64,000 nt of DNA from JAGRMG01 sp047975215 (GTDB lineage: Bacteria > Pseudomonadota > Alphaproteobacteria > Rhodobacterales > Rhodobacteraceae). Made by a program: the position numbers and the translations under genes. Shown here piece by piece: positions 27,777 through 36,995 of the stretch. Every line of letters begins with the position of its first letter. Position 1 is the stretch's first letter. The DNA lies in assembly GCA_047975215.1 (NCBI GenBank), contig JBKEDD010000129.1:1-64000 (forward strand), given 5' to 3'. The notes under the pieces are model-generated. The model did not search any database. It worked only from the letters and a program-made list of their open reading frames with translations, and had not been told where the DNA came from.

Positions 27777-28238
27777 TCATTTCTTCAACCCGCCCGTCAG
27801 CGCCGACAGCAGCGCCGTCAACAGCGCCGGCAGGGCGGTGCCCAGCGGGTCACGGGCGATCCGGCGGACATTGGCGGAGAGTTCGCGCGCCTCGGTCACG
27901 GCAAGCTCTGCCTCGGCCTCGAGTTCGGCGATGGCCAGGTCGCGCAGTTCCGTCACCGGCTCAAGCTCCTTGCCCGGGGACAGCCGCCTGCCGACGAGCA
28001 CCAGCAGCACCGCCAGCACGATATTGCCCAGCGCGACGATCAGCGCGGCAAGTTGCGCCACCATGACGGCTTCCAGCGCGAAGAACGCGGCAAGGTTCAG
28101 CATCACCAGCCCGATCAGCGATACCAGCCCGGCAAAGGCATACAGCCCGGTCTGGTTGCGGATCACGGCAATCTGGCGCAACGCGATCATGCGTTCGGTG
28201 CGCAGCACGATCGCGATGTTCCGGCTGATCCGGTTCAT
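27777..28238 (-). CDS. YqjE-like / phage-holin family membrane protein
   Basis: 153 residues with two adjacent membrane helices (about 33-85) flanked by a basic N-terminus and an acidic helical C-terminal region (ELRDLAIAELEAEAEL). This is the pattern of the YqjE / holin-superfamily III proteins found beside YqjD. Start follows AAAGGAGACGGCT. It lies in a minus-strand run with two other small stress-type proteins, 20 bp after the second. Confidence 0.7.
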   Translation of the reverse strand: MNRISRNIAIVLRTERMIALRQIAVIRNQTGLYAFAGLVSLIGLVMLNLAAFFALEAVMVAQLAALIVALGNIVLAVLLVLVGRRLSPGKELEPVTELRDLAIAELEAEAELAVTEARELSANVRRIARDPLGTALPALLTALLSALTGGLKK

Positions 28239-28257
28239 AGCCGTCTCCTTTCCCCGG

Positions 28258-28575
28258 CTATCTCGCCATCCGTCCGAGCAGAAAACCAAGGCCGAAAACC
28301 GCGATCGCGGCGAGGGCCGGTTGCCTGCGCGAAAAATCGCCGATCTCGCCGGACAATTGCCGCCAGAGACCTTCGATATCCAGTTCCCTGGTGTCGATAC
28401 CGTACGATTGCAGGAATCCGGCCAGCGCCGCCTTGCCTTCCTTCGCCGCCTCGGCCCCCGTATCGACGGCCGCCTCGGCCGTCTGCGCCGCGGCTTCGGC
28501 GGACTTTTTCCGCGTAGCGGCGAGTTCCTCCTTGAGGGCGGCCAGTTCCTGTTCAAGTTCCGCCTTCGTCACCAT
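28258..28575 (-). CDS. YqjD/ElaB-like tail-anchored protein
   Basis: 105 residues. The N-terminal half is a Lys/Glu/Ala-rich coiled coil (1-50), and the C-terminus ends in one membrane anchor (AALAAIAVFGLGFLLGRMAR). ElaB/YqjD proteins bind ribosomes and anchor them to the membrane in stationary phase in E. coli. The match is by architecture and neighbourhood rather than strong sequence identity. Ribosome site AGGAAAGGAC. Confidence 0.65.
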   Translation of the reverse strand: MVTKAELEQELAALKEELAATRKKSAEAAAQTAEAAVDTGAEAAKEGKAALAGFLQSYGIDTRELDIEGLWRQLSGEIGDFSRRQPALAAIAVFGLGFLLGRMAR

Positions 28576-28607
28576 CGGAAGTCCTTTCCTGCCGGTTCCT
28601 GACCGCG

Positions 28608-28847
28608 TCAGCCGCGACCCTTGCGCATACGGTCAAAGGCGGTCTTGATGCGGATACCCAGTTCGCGGGCGGCTTCGCCGACCTCTTCCGCGGACTTGTC
28701 CAGCTGCGCGCTTTGAACGAAGCGGTCCCAGTCTGAAACCACTTCGTCCCATTCCTCCGCGGCTTCCTTGCTGGCCAGGTGCAGTTGCAGCTTCATCTCG
28801 TCGCGCCTCTTTTTCATGGCGGCAAGCCAGTCGTCCATATCGCTCAT
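28608..28847 (-). CDS. Small charged helical protein, unknown function
   Basis: 79 residues, strongly charged and helical, with a Trp-rich patch (EEWDEVVSDWDRF) and no signal peptide or membrane segment. The start follows TCAGGAGGCGTGAC, a perfect ribosome site. It is the first gene of the minus-strand run YqjD-like, YqjE-like, HAD phosphatase and cls, which may be an envelope-stress operon. Function unknown. Confidence 0.7.
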   Translation of the reverse strand: MSDMDDWLAAMKKRRDEMKLQLHLASKEAAEEWDEVVSDWDRFVQSAQLDKSAEEVGEAARELGIRIKTAFDRMRKGRG

Positions 28848-28969
28848 GTCACGCCTCCTGAGGTATCGGCCCGGTCGGCCGGGGCAGCCCGATGTTGCAT
28901 CCTAAACGCGTGTTGTGCAACGTGCCTTCAATGGCAATCCGACCAAGCGATCAACCTGCGGGACTTTCC

Positions 28970-30064
28970 ATGCAACCGTTGCGCCCCATTTCGGCGGATG
29001 TTCTGCGCTGGATCGCGTTGCTGGTGGCGACCGCGCTGATCTCGGTCGTGTTCTTCGACATGGTCCACGGCCTTCTGGTGCCGCTGACGCTGGCCGCGAT
29101 CACGGCTGCGATGGCGGAGCCGCTGAACCTGTGGCTGACCGGGCGGCTGCGCGGGCGCAGGGCGCTGGCCAGCACGATCAGCCTGGCGCTGATGCTGCTG
29201 GTCGTGATCCTGCCGATGATGGCGATCATCGCCGTGGCGGTCAGCCAGGCCGAGTCCCTGGTGCGGGGCATCGGCGCCCTGGCCGGCAAGCTCAACGCCG
29301 CCGACTGGTCGGTGAAGCTGCCCGACTGGGTGCCGTTCGAAGGCGACCTCGAGGAATTCTGGCCCAAGGTACTGTCCAAGCTTGGCGAACTGATCCAGGC
29401 CGCCGCCGGTTTCTTCGTGTCCTCGTTGTCCTCGGTCACGCTGGGCGCGGCGATGTTGTTTCTGCATCTGTTCGTGTTCTTCTACTCGCTGTTCTTCTTT
29501 CTCCAGATGGATACGCCGATCCTGGTGCGCCTGCTGCGCTTTACCGGGCTGGCGCCGGAGACCCAGGAGCTGTTGAACGAACGGATCATGTCGGTCAGCC
29601 GCGCCACCATAAGGGGCACGCTCACCATCGCGGTCATTCAGGGCGGGCTTGGCGGGCTGGGGTTCTGGCTGACGGGGGTACCCGGTGCGGCGTTCTGGTC
29701 GGTGGTGATGATGGTAATGGCGATGTTGCCGGCGATCGGCGCCCCGGCGGTGCTGCTGGGAGGCTCTCTCTATCTGGCGATCAAGGGGCAGTACATGGAA
29801 GCGGTAGGCCTCGCGGTCTGGGCCACGGCTGTCGTTTCGACCATCGACAACTTCCTGCGCCCGGCGCTGGTGGGGCGCGACGCGCGGTTGCACGATATCG
29901 TGATCCTGATCGCCACGCTGGGCGGGCTGGGCATGTTCGGCGCGTCCGGCATGATCCTGGGGCCGGTGCTGGCGGGGTTGTTCGTGACCGTCTGGACCAC
30001 ACTTGCCGAAACGTTCGGGGACGAAGCGCCTCCTCCGCCCGAGAGGGGTTCGCATGACGGATAG
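28970..30064 (+). CDS. AI-2E family permease
   Basis: 364 residues with about eight membrane helices and the conserved C-terminal segment FLRPALVGRDARLHDIVILIATLGGLGMFGASGMILGPVL, which defines the AI-2E (PF01594) family. Members include autoinducer-2 exporters, Na+/H+ antiporters and permeases of unknown substrate, so the name should not be taken as AI-2 transport. Two ATGs are possible: 28970 (weak GCGGGA site) is preferred; 28931 would add 13 residues. Divergent from the small-protein run. Confidence 0.88.
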   Translation: MQPLRPISADVLRWIALLVATALISVVFFDMVHGLLVPLTLAAITAAMAEPLNLWLTGRLRGRRALASTISLALMLLVVILPMMAIIAVAVSQAESLVRGIGALAGKLNAADWSVKLPDWVPFEGDLEEFWPKVLSKLGELIQAAAGFFVSSLSSVTLGAAMLFLHLFVFFYSLFFFLQMDTPILVRLLRFTGLAPETQELLNERIMSVSRATIRGTLTIAVIQGGLGGLGFWLTGVPGAAFWSVVMMVMAMLPAIGAPAVLLGGSLYLAIKGQYMEAVGLAVWATAVVSTIDNFLRPALVGRDARLHDIVILIATLGGLGMFGASGMILGPVLAGLFVTVWTTLAETFGDEAPPPPERGSHDG

Positions 30065-30106
30065 GGGACGAAACCGCGGCGCCTGTCCGGTCGGGGCCGG
30101 ACCGGC

Positions 30107-30997
30107 ATGAACCCGCCCGTCAAACGCGTTGCCGGGTGGATGTGGGCGGCGCTGCGCGCCAGTTTCGAGGCCGTGCGCCGGTTCAACGCCAAGGGCGGCT
30201 GGGTGCTGAGCAGCCATGTCGCCATGTCGATGATGCTGGCGCTGTTCCCCTTCGTCCTGTTCGTGGTGGCGCTGGCGGGGTTCGTGTCGCGCGAGTTCGC
30301 GCTGGCGGGGTTCCTGTCGGACCAGGAGGCGATGGACGATGTCGTCGAACTGGTGTTCGGCGCCTGGCCCGATGCGATCGAGGCACCGATCGTCGCCGAG
30401 GTGACGGCGGTGATCGAGGCCAACAATTCGCGCCTGATGACGGTGGGCGGGGTTCTTGTGCTGTATTTCGCATCCAACGGCGTCGATGCCGTTCGCGAGG
30501 CGATGACACGGGCCTATCACGACACCGAAACACGACCCTTCTGGCGGGCGCGGTTGTTGTGCGTGCTGTTCGTGCTGGTCGGGGCCGTGGCACTGCTTGG
30601 GGCCGTCGCCTTTGCCCTTGCCGTGCCGGTCTACACCAGGCTTGTAAGCGCGGCGACGCCCTGGCCGTTCCTGCAATGGATATTCGACGAGGGCATCGGC
30701 CAGGCCGTCATCCTGTCGATGCCGGTTCTGGCGGTTCTGGCCGCGCATGTCTGGCTGCCGGGGCGGCGCCACCGGCTGCGCCGAATCCTGCCCGGGGTGG
30801 TTCTGACGGTAGTGTTGTGGATGATCGTCGGCTGGGGGTTCTCGTTCTATGTGCGCTCCTTCGGATCCTACGCCGCCACCTATGCCGGTCTGGCCGGGGC
30901 CATGGCGGCGCTGATCTTTCTTTACCTGATTTCCGCCATCCTGATCGTCGGCGCGGAATTCAACGGCGCCCTGATCGACCTGGCCAGAGATGACTGA
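30107..30997 (+). CDS. YihY/BrkB family inner-membrane protein
   Basis: 296 residues with six membrane segments. The family features are the amphipathic N-terminus with WVLSSHVAMSMMLALFPF, the ANNSRLMTVGGVLVLYFASNGVDAVREAMTRAY segment, and the C-terminal FGSYAATYAGLAGAMAALIFLYL. Function in bacteria is unresolved. It follows the AI-2E gene by 42 bp and is probably co-transcribed. Confidence 0.9.
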   Translation: MNPPVKRVAGWMWAALRASFEAVRRFNAKGGWVLSSHVAMSMMLALFPFVLFVVALAGFVSREFALAGFLSDQEAMDDVVELVFGAWPDAIEAPIVAEVTAVIEANNSRLMTVGGVLVLYFASNGVDAVREAMTRAYHDTETRPFWRARLLCVLFVLVGAVALLGAVAFALAVPVYTRLVSAATPWPFLQWIFDEGIGQAVILSMPVLAVLAAHVWLPGRRHRLRRILPGVVLTVVLWMIVGWGFSFYVRSFGSYAATYAGLAGAMAALIFLYLISAILIVGAEFNGALIDLARDD

Positions 30998-31330
30998 GGC
31001 GGCTTTGGCGCGTGGCGGCGGCTCGCGCTGCCGGGTTGGCACTGTATCCCATCGCCGCCCGGAGGCGTGTTCCCTTCCGCGTGCCCGGGCGCGCCGATCG
31101 ACGGCCCAAGGCGGGAAGGCACCAACGCTCATGTCCGTGGCCACCTGTATCCGAAGTTTGCTGCATAGGCCCAACGCCCCCATGGGCGGGTGCGAAACGG
31201 ATCCGACGTATCATATGGTTTCACCGTTCCGGTTGACTGCGCCGTTGTGCCATGTTCGACGGCGCCCACCCTCGGGGCGGGGGGCGAACCTCTGTTTCGC
31301 CCGGTTCCCGATATATCGGATTGCAATTCA
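30998..31330. other. 333-bp intergenic region before the octaheme cytochrome
   Basis: No convincing gene or RNA. It contains TTGACT near 31233 as a possible -35 element and the palindrome at 31307-31318. Overlapping open frames here look like high-GC noise. Confidence 0.6.
31307..31318. promoter_or_regulatory. 12-bp palindrome before the octaheme gene
   Basis: CCGATATATCGG is a perfect palindrome, 12 bp before the ATG at 31331. Its AT-rich core could be part of a promoter or an operator overlapping the ribosome site region, which has no clear Shine-Dalgarno sequence. Confidence 0.4.
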
Positions 31331-33262
31331 ATGTCCCCAGTTCATCTGAGCCTCTCGTTCCTCGCCTGGCTCGTGGCCGCTACGGCCGGGCTGGCGCAGC
31401 AATCCGGACAGCCGGCCTATGTCGGCTCGGACACCTGCACGGGGTGTCACGAGGATGCGGCGGAGGCCTGGGCGGAGTCGCATCACGCATTGGCCTGGAC
31501 GCTACCGGGGCCGGACACGGTGAAAGCCGATTTCGACAACACAACCTTCGCCCATGACGGGTTTTCAGCCGCCTTCCGGGTCGAGGACGGAAATTACTTC
31601 GTCACCGTCACCGAAACCGACGGCAGCGTCACCGACTACCCGGTTCATTCGGTCGCGGGCGTCGCACCGCTCCAGCAATTCCTGATCGAGACCGAACCGG
31701 GCCGGCTGCAAAGCTTTGACGTGGTCTGGGATGTCGCGGGCGAGGCGTGGTATCACCTCTATCCCGATCAGGATCTGCCGCCCGGGGACGGGCTGCACTG
31801 GCGCGGCCCCTACAAGACGTGGAACGCGCGCTGCGCCGAATGCCACGCCACCGGATACGAACGCAACTACGATCCTCGCAGCCGCGCCTATGCCAGTACG
31901 CAGGCGGAAATCGGCGTGGGCTGTGAGGCCTGCCATGGCCCGGGGTCTCTGCATCTGGACTGGGCGCGCGGCGAACCCGGCGCCGTCGCGCCGCCCGCCC
32001 ATGGCTTTTCCGCCGCGCTGGGGCAGGGGGATACGGCCCGCGATATCGAACAATGCGCCACCTGCCATTCCCGGCGCGAAGCGATAACCGACGGCAACCC
32101 GTTGCCCGGCACGCCCTTCGCGGAGGCCCATACGCTCGAACTGCTGCGGTCGGGGCGCTACCACGCCGACGGCCAGATCCTCGACGAGGTCTATGTCTAC
32201 GGGTCATTCCTGCAATCCAGGATGTACGCCCGGGGCGTCAGTTGCATGAACTGCCACGAACCGCATGGCGCGACGCTGAAGGCCGAGGGCAACGCCGTGT
32301 GCACCCAATGCCATTCACCCGCCGGCAACCCCGACTTTCCGACCTTGCGGCTGGCCGCGTATGACGACCCGTCGCATCATCATCACGCGCCGGGCAGCAC
32401 GGGCGCGCAATGCAAGTCCTGCCACATGATCGAACGCGTCTACATGGGAATCGACGGGCGCCGCGATCACAGCTTTCGTATCCCGCGCCCCGATTTGGGG
32501 GCCGAGATGGAGGCGCCGGATGCCTGCACCGATTGCCACGACGACCTTGACCGCGACCGGGCGGCCGCGGCGATTGCAGAGTGGTACCCCGATCCGGCGC
32601 GGCGCGACGCGCATTTCGGGCAGGCATTCGCGCTGGCAAGCCGGGATCCGCGGGCCGCGGCCCCGGCGCTGCGCAAGATCGCGCTGGACGCGGACCGGCC
32701 CGGCATCGTGCGCGCCACCGCGCTGTATTTCCTGCAACCCCTGGCGGATCCGGCGCTCGCCACGGCAATGGCGCCATTGCTGTCCGATCCCGATCCGCTG
32801 GTGCGGGGCGGCGCCGCCGGCCTTCAGGCAGGCGCGCCGGCACAGGATCGCGCCGGGCGGCTGATGACGGTGCTGGCCGATCCGGTGCGTTCGGTGCGGA
32901 TACTGGCGGGTAAGCAGATGCTGACCGTTTCGCCCGAAACGCTTACACCGAGTCAGCGGGCCTTGGTGGGCGAGGCGATGTCGGACTGGCGGATTTCGCT
33001 TGCCAACAAGCTGGACTTTCCCGAAACGCATCTGGTTCTGGGCGGCATCGCCCTGACTGGGCGCAACCTGCGCGGCGCACAGGCCGCGTTCCGCGAGGTG
33101 GTCAGGCTTGACCCGCAGCGCGCCGAGGCCTGGAACATGCTGGTGCGGCTGGCGCAGGTCGAAGGCGGAGCGGACCGGGCGCGCGGCGTCCTGAACGAGG
33201 CGCTGGCCTATCTGCCGGAGGATCCGCAGCTCTTGCAATGGCTGGCGGAACTCGGGCCGTGA
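31331..33262 (+). CDS. Octaheme c-type cytochrome with HEAT/TPR C-terminus
   Basis: 643 residues with a signal peptide (about 1-22, ending GLAQQ). Eight CXXCH heme sites start at residues 36, 168, 198, 242, 305, 324, 361 and 399. A HHHH run (349-352) and other His residues could act as distal ligands. The C-terminal third is alpha-helical: HEAT-like repeats (about 430-560), then TPR-like helices (NLRGAQAAFREVVRLDPQRAEAWN). The layout matches cytochrome c554-like multiheme proteins of unknown substrate. No lysine-type CXXCK heme is present. It is periplasmic. No partner quinol oxidase or heme-maturation gene is adjacent, so the electron donor is unknown. Confidence 0.88.
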   Translation: MSPVHLSLSFLAWLVAATAGLAQQSGQPAYVGSDTCTGCHEDAAEAWAESHHALAWTLPGPDTVKADFDNTTFAHDGFSAAFRVEDGNYFVTVTETDGSVTDYPVHSVAGVAPLQQFLIETEPGRLQSFDVVWDVAGEAWYHLYPDQDLPPGDGLHWRGPYKTWNARCAECHATGYERNYDPRSRAYASTQAEIGVGCEACHGPGSLHLDWARGEPGAVAPPAHGFSAALGQGDTARDIEQCATCHSRREAITDGNPLPGTPFAEAHTLELLRSGRYHADGQILDEVYVYGSFLQSRMYARGVSCMNCHEPHGATLKAEGNAVCTQCHSPAGNPDFPTLRLAAYDDPSHHHHAPGSTGAQCKSCHMIERVYMGIDGRRDHSFRIPRPDLGAEMEAPDACTDCHDDLDRDRAAAAIAEWYPDPARRDAHFGQAFALASRDPRAAAPALRKIALDADRPGIVRATALYFLQPLADPALATAMAPLLSDPDPLVRGGAAGLQAGAPAQDRAGRLMTVLADPVRSVRILAGKQMLTVSPETLTPSQRALVGEAMSDWRISLANKLDFPETHLVLGGIALTGRNLRGAQAAFREVVRLDPQRAEAWNMLVRLAQVEGGADRARGVLNEALAYLPEDPQLLQWLAELGP

Positions 33263-33370
33263 AGGGCGCGCCGGGCAGCCCGGCGCCTGTGGCGCGTGTC
33301 CGCAAAACGGCAGAAGCAGCGCACCGCCCCACATTCTGCGACGCCGCGTGGGGCGCGGCGACCCTGGCCG

Positions 33371-35635
33371 CTACCGTTCGCCCTGTTGCTGCACGACGCC
33401 CGCGGCTGCGCCCGTTATGGCGGCCTTCTGTTCCTCGCTCAGGTGATCGGCGTCGTCCAGCCCCGGAATGGCCACCCGGACCTCGCGGCGCGCGAACTCG
33501 ATTCCGGCGGCGGCGAACTCGGACTTGACGCGGTTGTAGATCTCCTTGCGGATGGTGAACTGGGTGCCCGGCTTGGCCATGAACTTGCCGCGGATGATCA
33601 TGCCGACATCGTCGAAATCGAACACGCCCTGGCTCTTGAACGGTTGCAGGAACCCTTCCTTGTGGGCCGGATCCTCCATCATCTCGGCGCCGATCTTCTT
33701 GAATATCTTCTTGACCTTGTTGGGGTCGGTATCGAAGGGCACGGTGAACTTCAGCTTCATGATGACCCAGTCGCGGCTGTAGTTGGTCAGCTTGGCGATC
33801 TCGCCATAGGGGATGGTGTGGACCGGGCCGCGATGGTGGCGCAATTGCATGGAACGGATCGAGATCTTCTCGACCGTGCCGGTGGTGCCGCCGACATCGA
33901 CATATTCGCCGACGCGGAAGGCGTCGTCGATCAGGAAGAAGACGCCCGAAACGATATCGGTCACGAGCTTTTGCGCACCGAACCCGATGGCCAGGCCGAT
34001 CACCCCGGCACCGGCCAGCAGCGGCGTGATGTCGAGCCCGAGACTGCCGATGGCCAGAAGCGCGAACACCACAACGATGGCGATCTGCGCCGTCAGCAAC
34101 AGCAGCGGCAGCACCGTGACCAGCCGCGACCCGCCGGAACTGCCGCCGCCTTCGCCGGCGATCTCGTCTTCGGTTAGGGCGGCCGTGGTCTGTTCGCGCG
34201 CCAGACGGCCGTTGACATAAACCGACACCGACTCGAACGCGACATAACCGACGATCGAAATCATGATGAATTCGACCAGGTTGCCGGCCAGGTTGCCACC
34301 GACGCCCGAGGCCGCCAGATCGGTTATCGACATGTTCCAGGCTTTGGCGATGATGATCACGATCAAGCCAAAGACCAGAACCCGTCCGATGCGGATATAG
34401 CTGCGCTTGGTCGACCGGTAGGCGGCTTCGGCAACCTTGCCCTCGCCGATCATCGGCGGTTGCAGGTGGCGCACCAGGCCGCGCACCAGAGTATCCAGCG
34501 CCGGCCCGGCCAGCAACCAGAACATCGTCATGTAATGCGCCCCGTGGCCAAGCATCTGCCGAACATCGGGACTGCCACTTACGCCGATGATCCCGACCAC
34601 GAGCCACATCACCACCGCAACGCCGATGGCATAGGCAGGATAGGCATGGGCGGCGCGTTCGTCATATTCGCTCCGGTCGGGGTCGGTGCCGCGCATCATG
34701 TTGCGCAGACCGTCCCGCGCGGTCCAGGCGATCAGCGCCACATAGAAATGCACCGCCGTATTCAGCCAGAAGGCAAGCCGGGCCTCCGCCATGGCCACGC
34801 CGTTGCGGGCATCAAAGCCAACGATGAACAGAATGAACCCGATCAGGAAGAACAGGCCGATCAGGTTGCGGTAGAGGTATCTGGCCCAGTGGTCGCCCAT
34901 GTTGACCAGCCGCAGGTCGCTACGTTTAGGCGCCAGCACGAAGCGCGCCACGGCGGCGCCAAGGCGCGGGATCCAGATCAGGTAATAGACGAAGGGGGCC
35001 GCGAAAACCAGTTCCCTTTCGTCCAGCAGGGAGCGGCCGACGAACCTGACCACGATGTAGAACACCACCAGCCCCAGCAACTCGCGGCAGAACCGGCGGA
35101 ACAGGAAGCCGACCGCGCTGCGCAAATCCTGCGATTCCCCGCCGGTTTCCCGACCCAGCCGGCGGCGGGTCAGGAACACCGCCAGTCTCTCGGCGCCATA
35201 GCCGACGGCCAGCGCCAGAAGGGTAAAGCCGAACAGGCGCATCAGCCCGCCCGCGCCGAAATCGCTGCCGAAATTCGCGAATGCCTCGCCCTGTTTCGAA
35301 AACAGCGTCGGAACCTTGATGACCGCGTCGGCCCAAGAGGCAAGCAGTGCCTTGCCGGTATCGCCGATCCGGGTCATCAGGCCCGGTTTGGTCACGGTCC
35401 CGGCCGCTTCCTCGCGCGCCACCGCGTCCAGGCGTTCCAGCAGCAGCGAACGTACCTGATCGTCCGACATCCGCGAGACCATCTCGCGCACCGCGGCCGG
35501 GGTCAGCGGGTCGGGCAATTCGATGCCCGCCGGTGCCGCCGTGCCGGGTTGCGCCCCGGTCTGGGCCTGAACCGGCAGGGCCGACCAGACGAAGACCCCC
35601 AATACCAGCATGCAGAGGCGAAACAGATGTGCCAT
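33371..35635 (-). CDS. MscS-family mechanosensitive channel (large)
   Basis: 754 residues. The signal peptide (1-24, ending PVQA) is followed by a periplasmic helical domain (about 25-110) and about ten membrane helices. The MscS core LLAGAGVIGLAIGFGAQKLVTDIVSGVFFLIDDAFRVGEYV contains the Gly/Ala-rich pore helix, followed by the beta domain (GTVEKISIRSMQLRHHRG) and a long cytoplasmic tail. Start after GGGGATAGCGAC; a longer in-frame version lacks a signal peptide at its N-terminus. It converges on the octaheme gene with a 108-bp gap. It is the second MscS channel of the window. Confidence 0.92.
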   Translation of the reverse strand: MAHLFRLCMLVLGVFVWSALPVQAQTGAQPGTAAPAGIELPDPLTPAAVREMVSRMSDDQVRSLLLERLDAVAREEAAGTVTKPGLMTRIGDTGKALLASWADAVIKVPTLFSKQGEAFANFGSDFGAGGLMRLFGFTLLALAVGYGAERLAVFLTRRRLGRETGGESQDLRSAVGFLFRRFCRELLGLVVFYIVVRFVGRSLLDERELVFAAPFVYYLIWIPRLGAAVARFVLAPKRSDLRLVNMGDHWARYLYRNLIGLFFLIGFILFIVGFDARNGVAMAEARLAFWLNTAVHFYVALIAWTARDGLRNMMRGTDPDRSEYDERAAHAYPAYAIGVAVVMWLVVGIIGVSGSPDVRQMLGHGAHYMTMFWLLAGPALDTLVRGLVRHLQPPMIGEGKVAEAAYRSTKRSYIRIGRVLVFGLIVIIIAKAWNMSITDLAASGVGGNLAGNLVEFIMISIVGYVAFESVSVYVNGRLAREQTTAALTEDEIAGEGGGSSGGSRLVTVLPLLLLTAQIAIVVVFALLAIGSLGLDITPLLAGAGVIGLAIGFGAQKLVTDIVSGVFFLIDDAFRVGEYVDVGGTTGTVEKISIRSMQLRHHRGPVHTIPYGEIAKLTNYSRDWVIMKLKFTVPFDTDPNKVKKIFKKIGAEMMEDPAHKEGFLQPFKSQGVFDFDDVGMIIRGKFMAKPGTQFTIRKEIYNRVKSEFAAAGIEFARREVRVAIPGLDDADHLSEEQKAAITGAAAGVVQQQGER

Positions 35636-35750
35636 GTCGCTATCCCCGTCGTTTCGACTTGTTGCTTTTTGTGCCCAGCTTAGCCGCGCCGGGTGCGGCT
35701 GCAAATAGGCGATGCCCCGTACCGGCGGCAATCCCGCCCGGAGCCCGGAC

Positions 35751-35829
35751 AAAAAAAGGCCGAGCACTAAGCCCGGCCATAGTCCAACAGGGAGGTATGA
35801 AGACGACACGCGATATCGCGCCGCCGCCT
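35751..35829 (-). ncRNA. Candidate small RNA A (anti-SD element, Rho-independent terminator)
   Basis: On the minus strand a promoter-like TTGAAC (35859-35864), 17-bp spacer and TAGATG (35836-35841) point to a start near 35829. The predicted 79-nt RNA has three parts. A 5' hairpin (35799-35828) has a 14-pair stem with three G-U pairs, one bulge and an AUAU loop. The unpaired segment is CCTCCCTGTTGGACT (35781-35795). A terminator hairpin (35758-35778) has an 8-pair stem including one G-U and loop TTAGT, then seven U residues (35751-35757). G-U pairing favours RNA structure over a DNA palindrome. The CCUCCC stretch can pair with Shine-Dalgarno sequences. The terminator could also serve the lysR gene upstream. 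Confidence 0.6.
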
Positions 35830-35918
35830 TCAAGACAGCATCTATGATGCCGGTCGGACCCGTTCAAGGCATATCAAACGTTAACCACGACATTGCAGCC
35901 ATGCGCGCTGCGCATAGC

Positions 35919-36824
35919 TTAGATCTTTCCAAGTCGTTTCAAATGCTTGCGGTGTGAAATGATCTCGTCCTGAATGAAATCTCGGAACGCCGATATGCGC
36001 TTGGAATGCCGCAATTCCTCTGGATAGGCAAGAAATACCGGCACCTCGACCGAGTCGATCTCGGTCAGTACCGGCACGAGGTCGGGAAATTCCTCGTTCA
36101 GATAGTCCGGCAGGATGCCGATTCCGAGATCGTTCAGAACCCCCTGCAACACCCCGAAGTAGTTGTTCACCGTCAACAGCGATTGCGGATTGTGCGCCAT
36201 CAGTTGCTGCACCAGCAGCGCCCCGGCGCTGACCTGAGCGGAATGGGGGCTTTGACAGATCAGCCGGTGATTGGCGATGTCCGGAATCTCCGTGGGCGTT
36301 CCGCGGCGTTCGAGATAGCTGCGCGTGGCAAACAGCTGCATCCTTATCGTCATCAGCCGCTTGCGGATCAGATCGGCCTGGCTTGGTTCCTTCATGCGGA
36401 TGGCGACATCGGCTTCGCGCATCGGCAGGTCCAGGACCCGTTCTTCCAGCATCAGGTCGATCTTGAGGTCGGGATACCTGTCATAGAGCGCCGACAGCCG
36501 CGGCGCCAGCCAAAGCGTTCCGAATGCCATGGTCGTGGTCACGCGCAATTCGCCGAACACTTCCTCTTCACTGTCTCTTATGCGGGCCGACGCCGTGTCC
36601 AGCCATCGCGACATCGCGCGGGTCGCATCGAACAGGAACTCGCCCTGCTCGGTCAGAATGAGACCGCGGGCATGACGATGGAACAGCGTGGTGTTCAACC
36701 CTTCCTCAAGCGCCCGGATCTGGCGGCTGACGGCCGACTGCGACAGGTTCAGGCGGTCACCGGCATGGGTCAGGCTGCCGGCATCGGCAACCGCGTGAAA
36801 GATCCTGAGCTTGTCCCAATCCAT
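35919..36824 (-). CDS. LysR-type transcriptional regulator
   Basis: 301 residues. The N-terminal winged helix-turn-helix (FHAVADAGSLTHAGDRLNLSQSAVSRQIRALEE) is typical LysR, followed by a periplasmic-binding-protein-like effector domain (about 90-295). It diverges from the indolepyruvate ferredoxin oxidoreductase gene, with a T-N11-A dyad between them, so it probably controls that gene. Effector unknown. Confidence 0.92.
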   Translation of the reverse strand: MDWDKLRIFHAVADAGSLTHAGDRLNLSQSAVSRQIRALEEGLNTTLFHRHARGLILTEQGEFLFDATRAMSRWLDTASARIRDSEEEVFGELRVTTTMAFGTLWLAPRLSALYDRYPDLKIDLMLEERVLDLPMREADVAIRMKEPSQADLIRKRLMTIRMQLFATRSYLERRGTPTEIPDIANHRLICQSPHSAQVSAGALLVQQLMAHNPQSLLTVNNYFGVLQGVLNDLGIGILPDYLNEEFPDLVPVLTEIDSVEVPVFLAYPEELRHSKRISAFRDFIQDEIISHRKHLKRLGKI

Positions 36825-36947
36825 GTCCGCAACTTTCTGTCTCCCGGGGTCGCACTATATGAAACGTGACCGGGTTTCGAGTTCAAACAGGCATATGGTA
36901 ACGAAAACCGCAAAATACCGCTATGCAGGTCAGCTTTTGTGACCTAT

Positions 36948-36962
36948 ATTCTGGTACAGAAT
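36948..36962. promoter_or_regulatory. LysR-type operator dyad
   Basis: ATTCTG-GTA-CAGAAT is a perfect inverted repeat containing the T-N11-A core of LysR-type binding sites. It lies 33 bp before the oxidoreductase start and 124 bp from the lysR start, in the divergent spacer. Confidence 0.6.
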
Positions 36963-36995
36963 GTCGCATGCTCGCATCTAGCTGGGAGGCGCTGA

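Noticed and set aside
27709..27780. ATG at 27780 for the HAD phosphatase, overlapping the upstream stop
   Set aside because: It would hide the signal peptide behind 24 polar residues, and the ribosome site is better at 27708.
35797..35847. A 16-codon plus-strand frame (MKTTRDIAPPPSRQHL) preceded by a perfect AGGGAGG
   Set aside because: The apparent ribosome site is the complement of the CCUCCC core of candidate RNA A, and locus B has the same complement without any start codon behind it. A leader peptide is possible but less likely.
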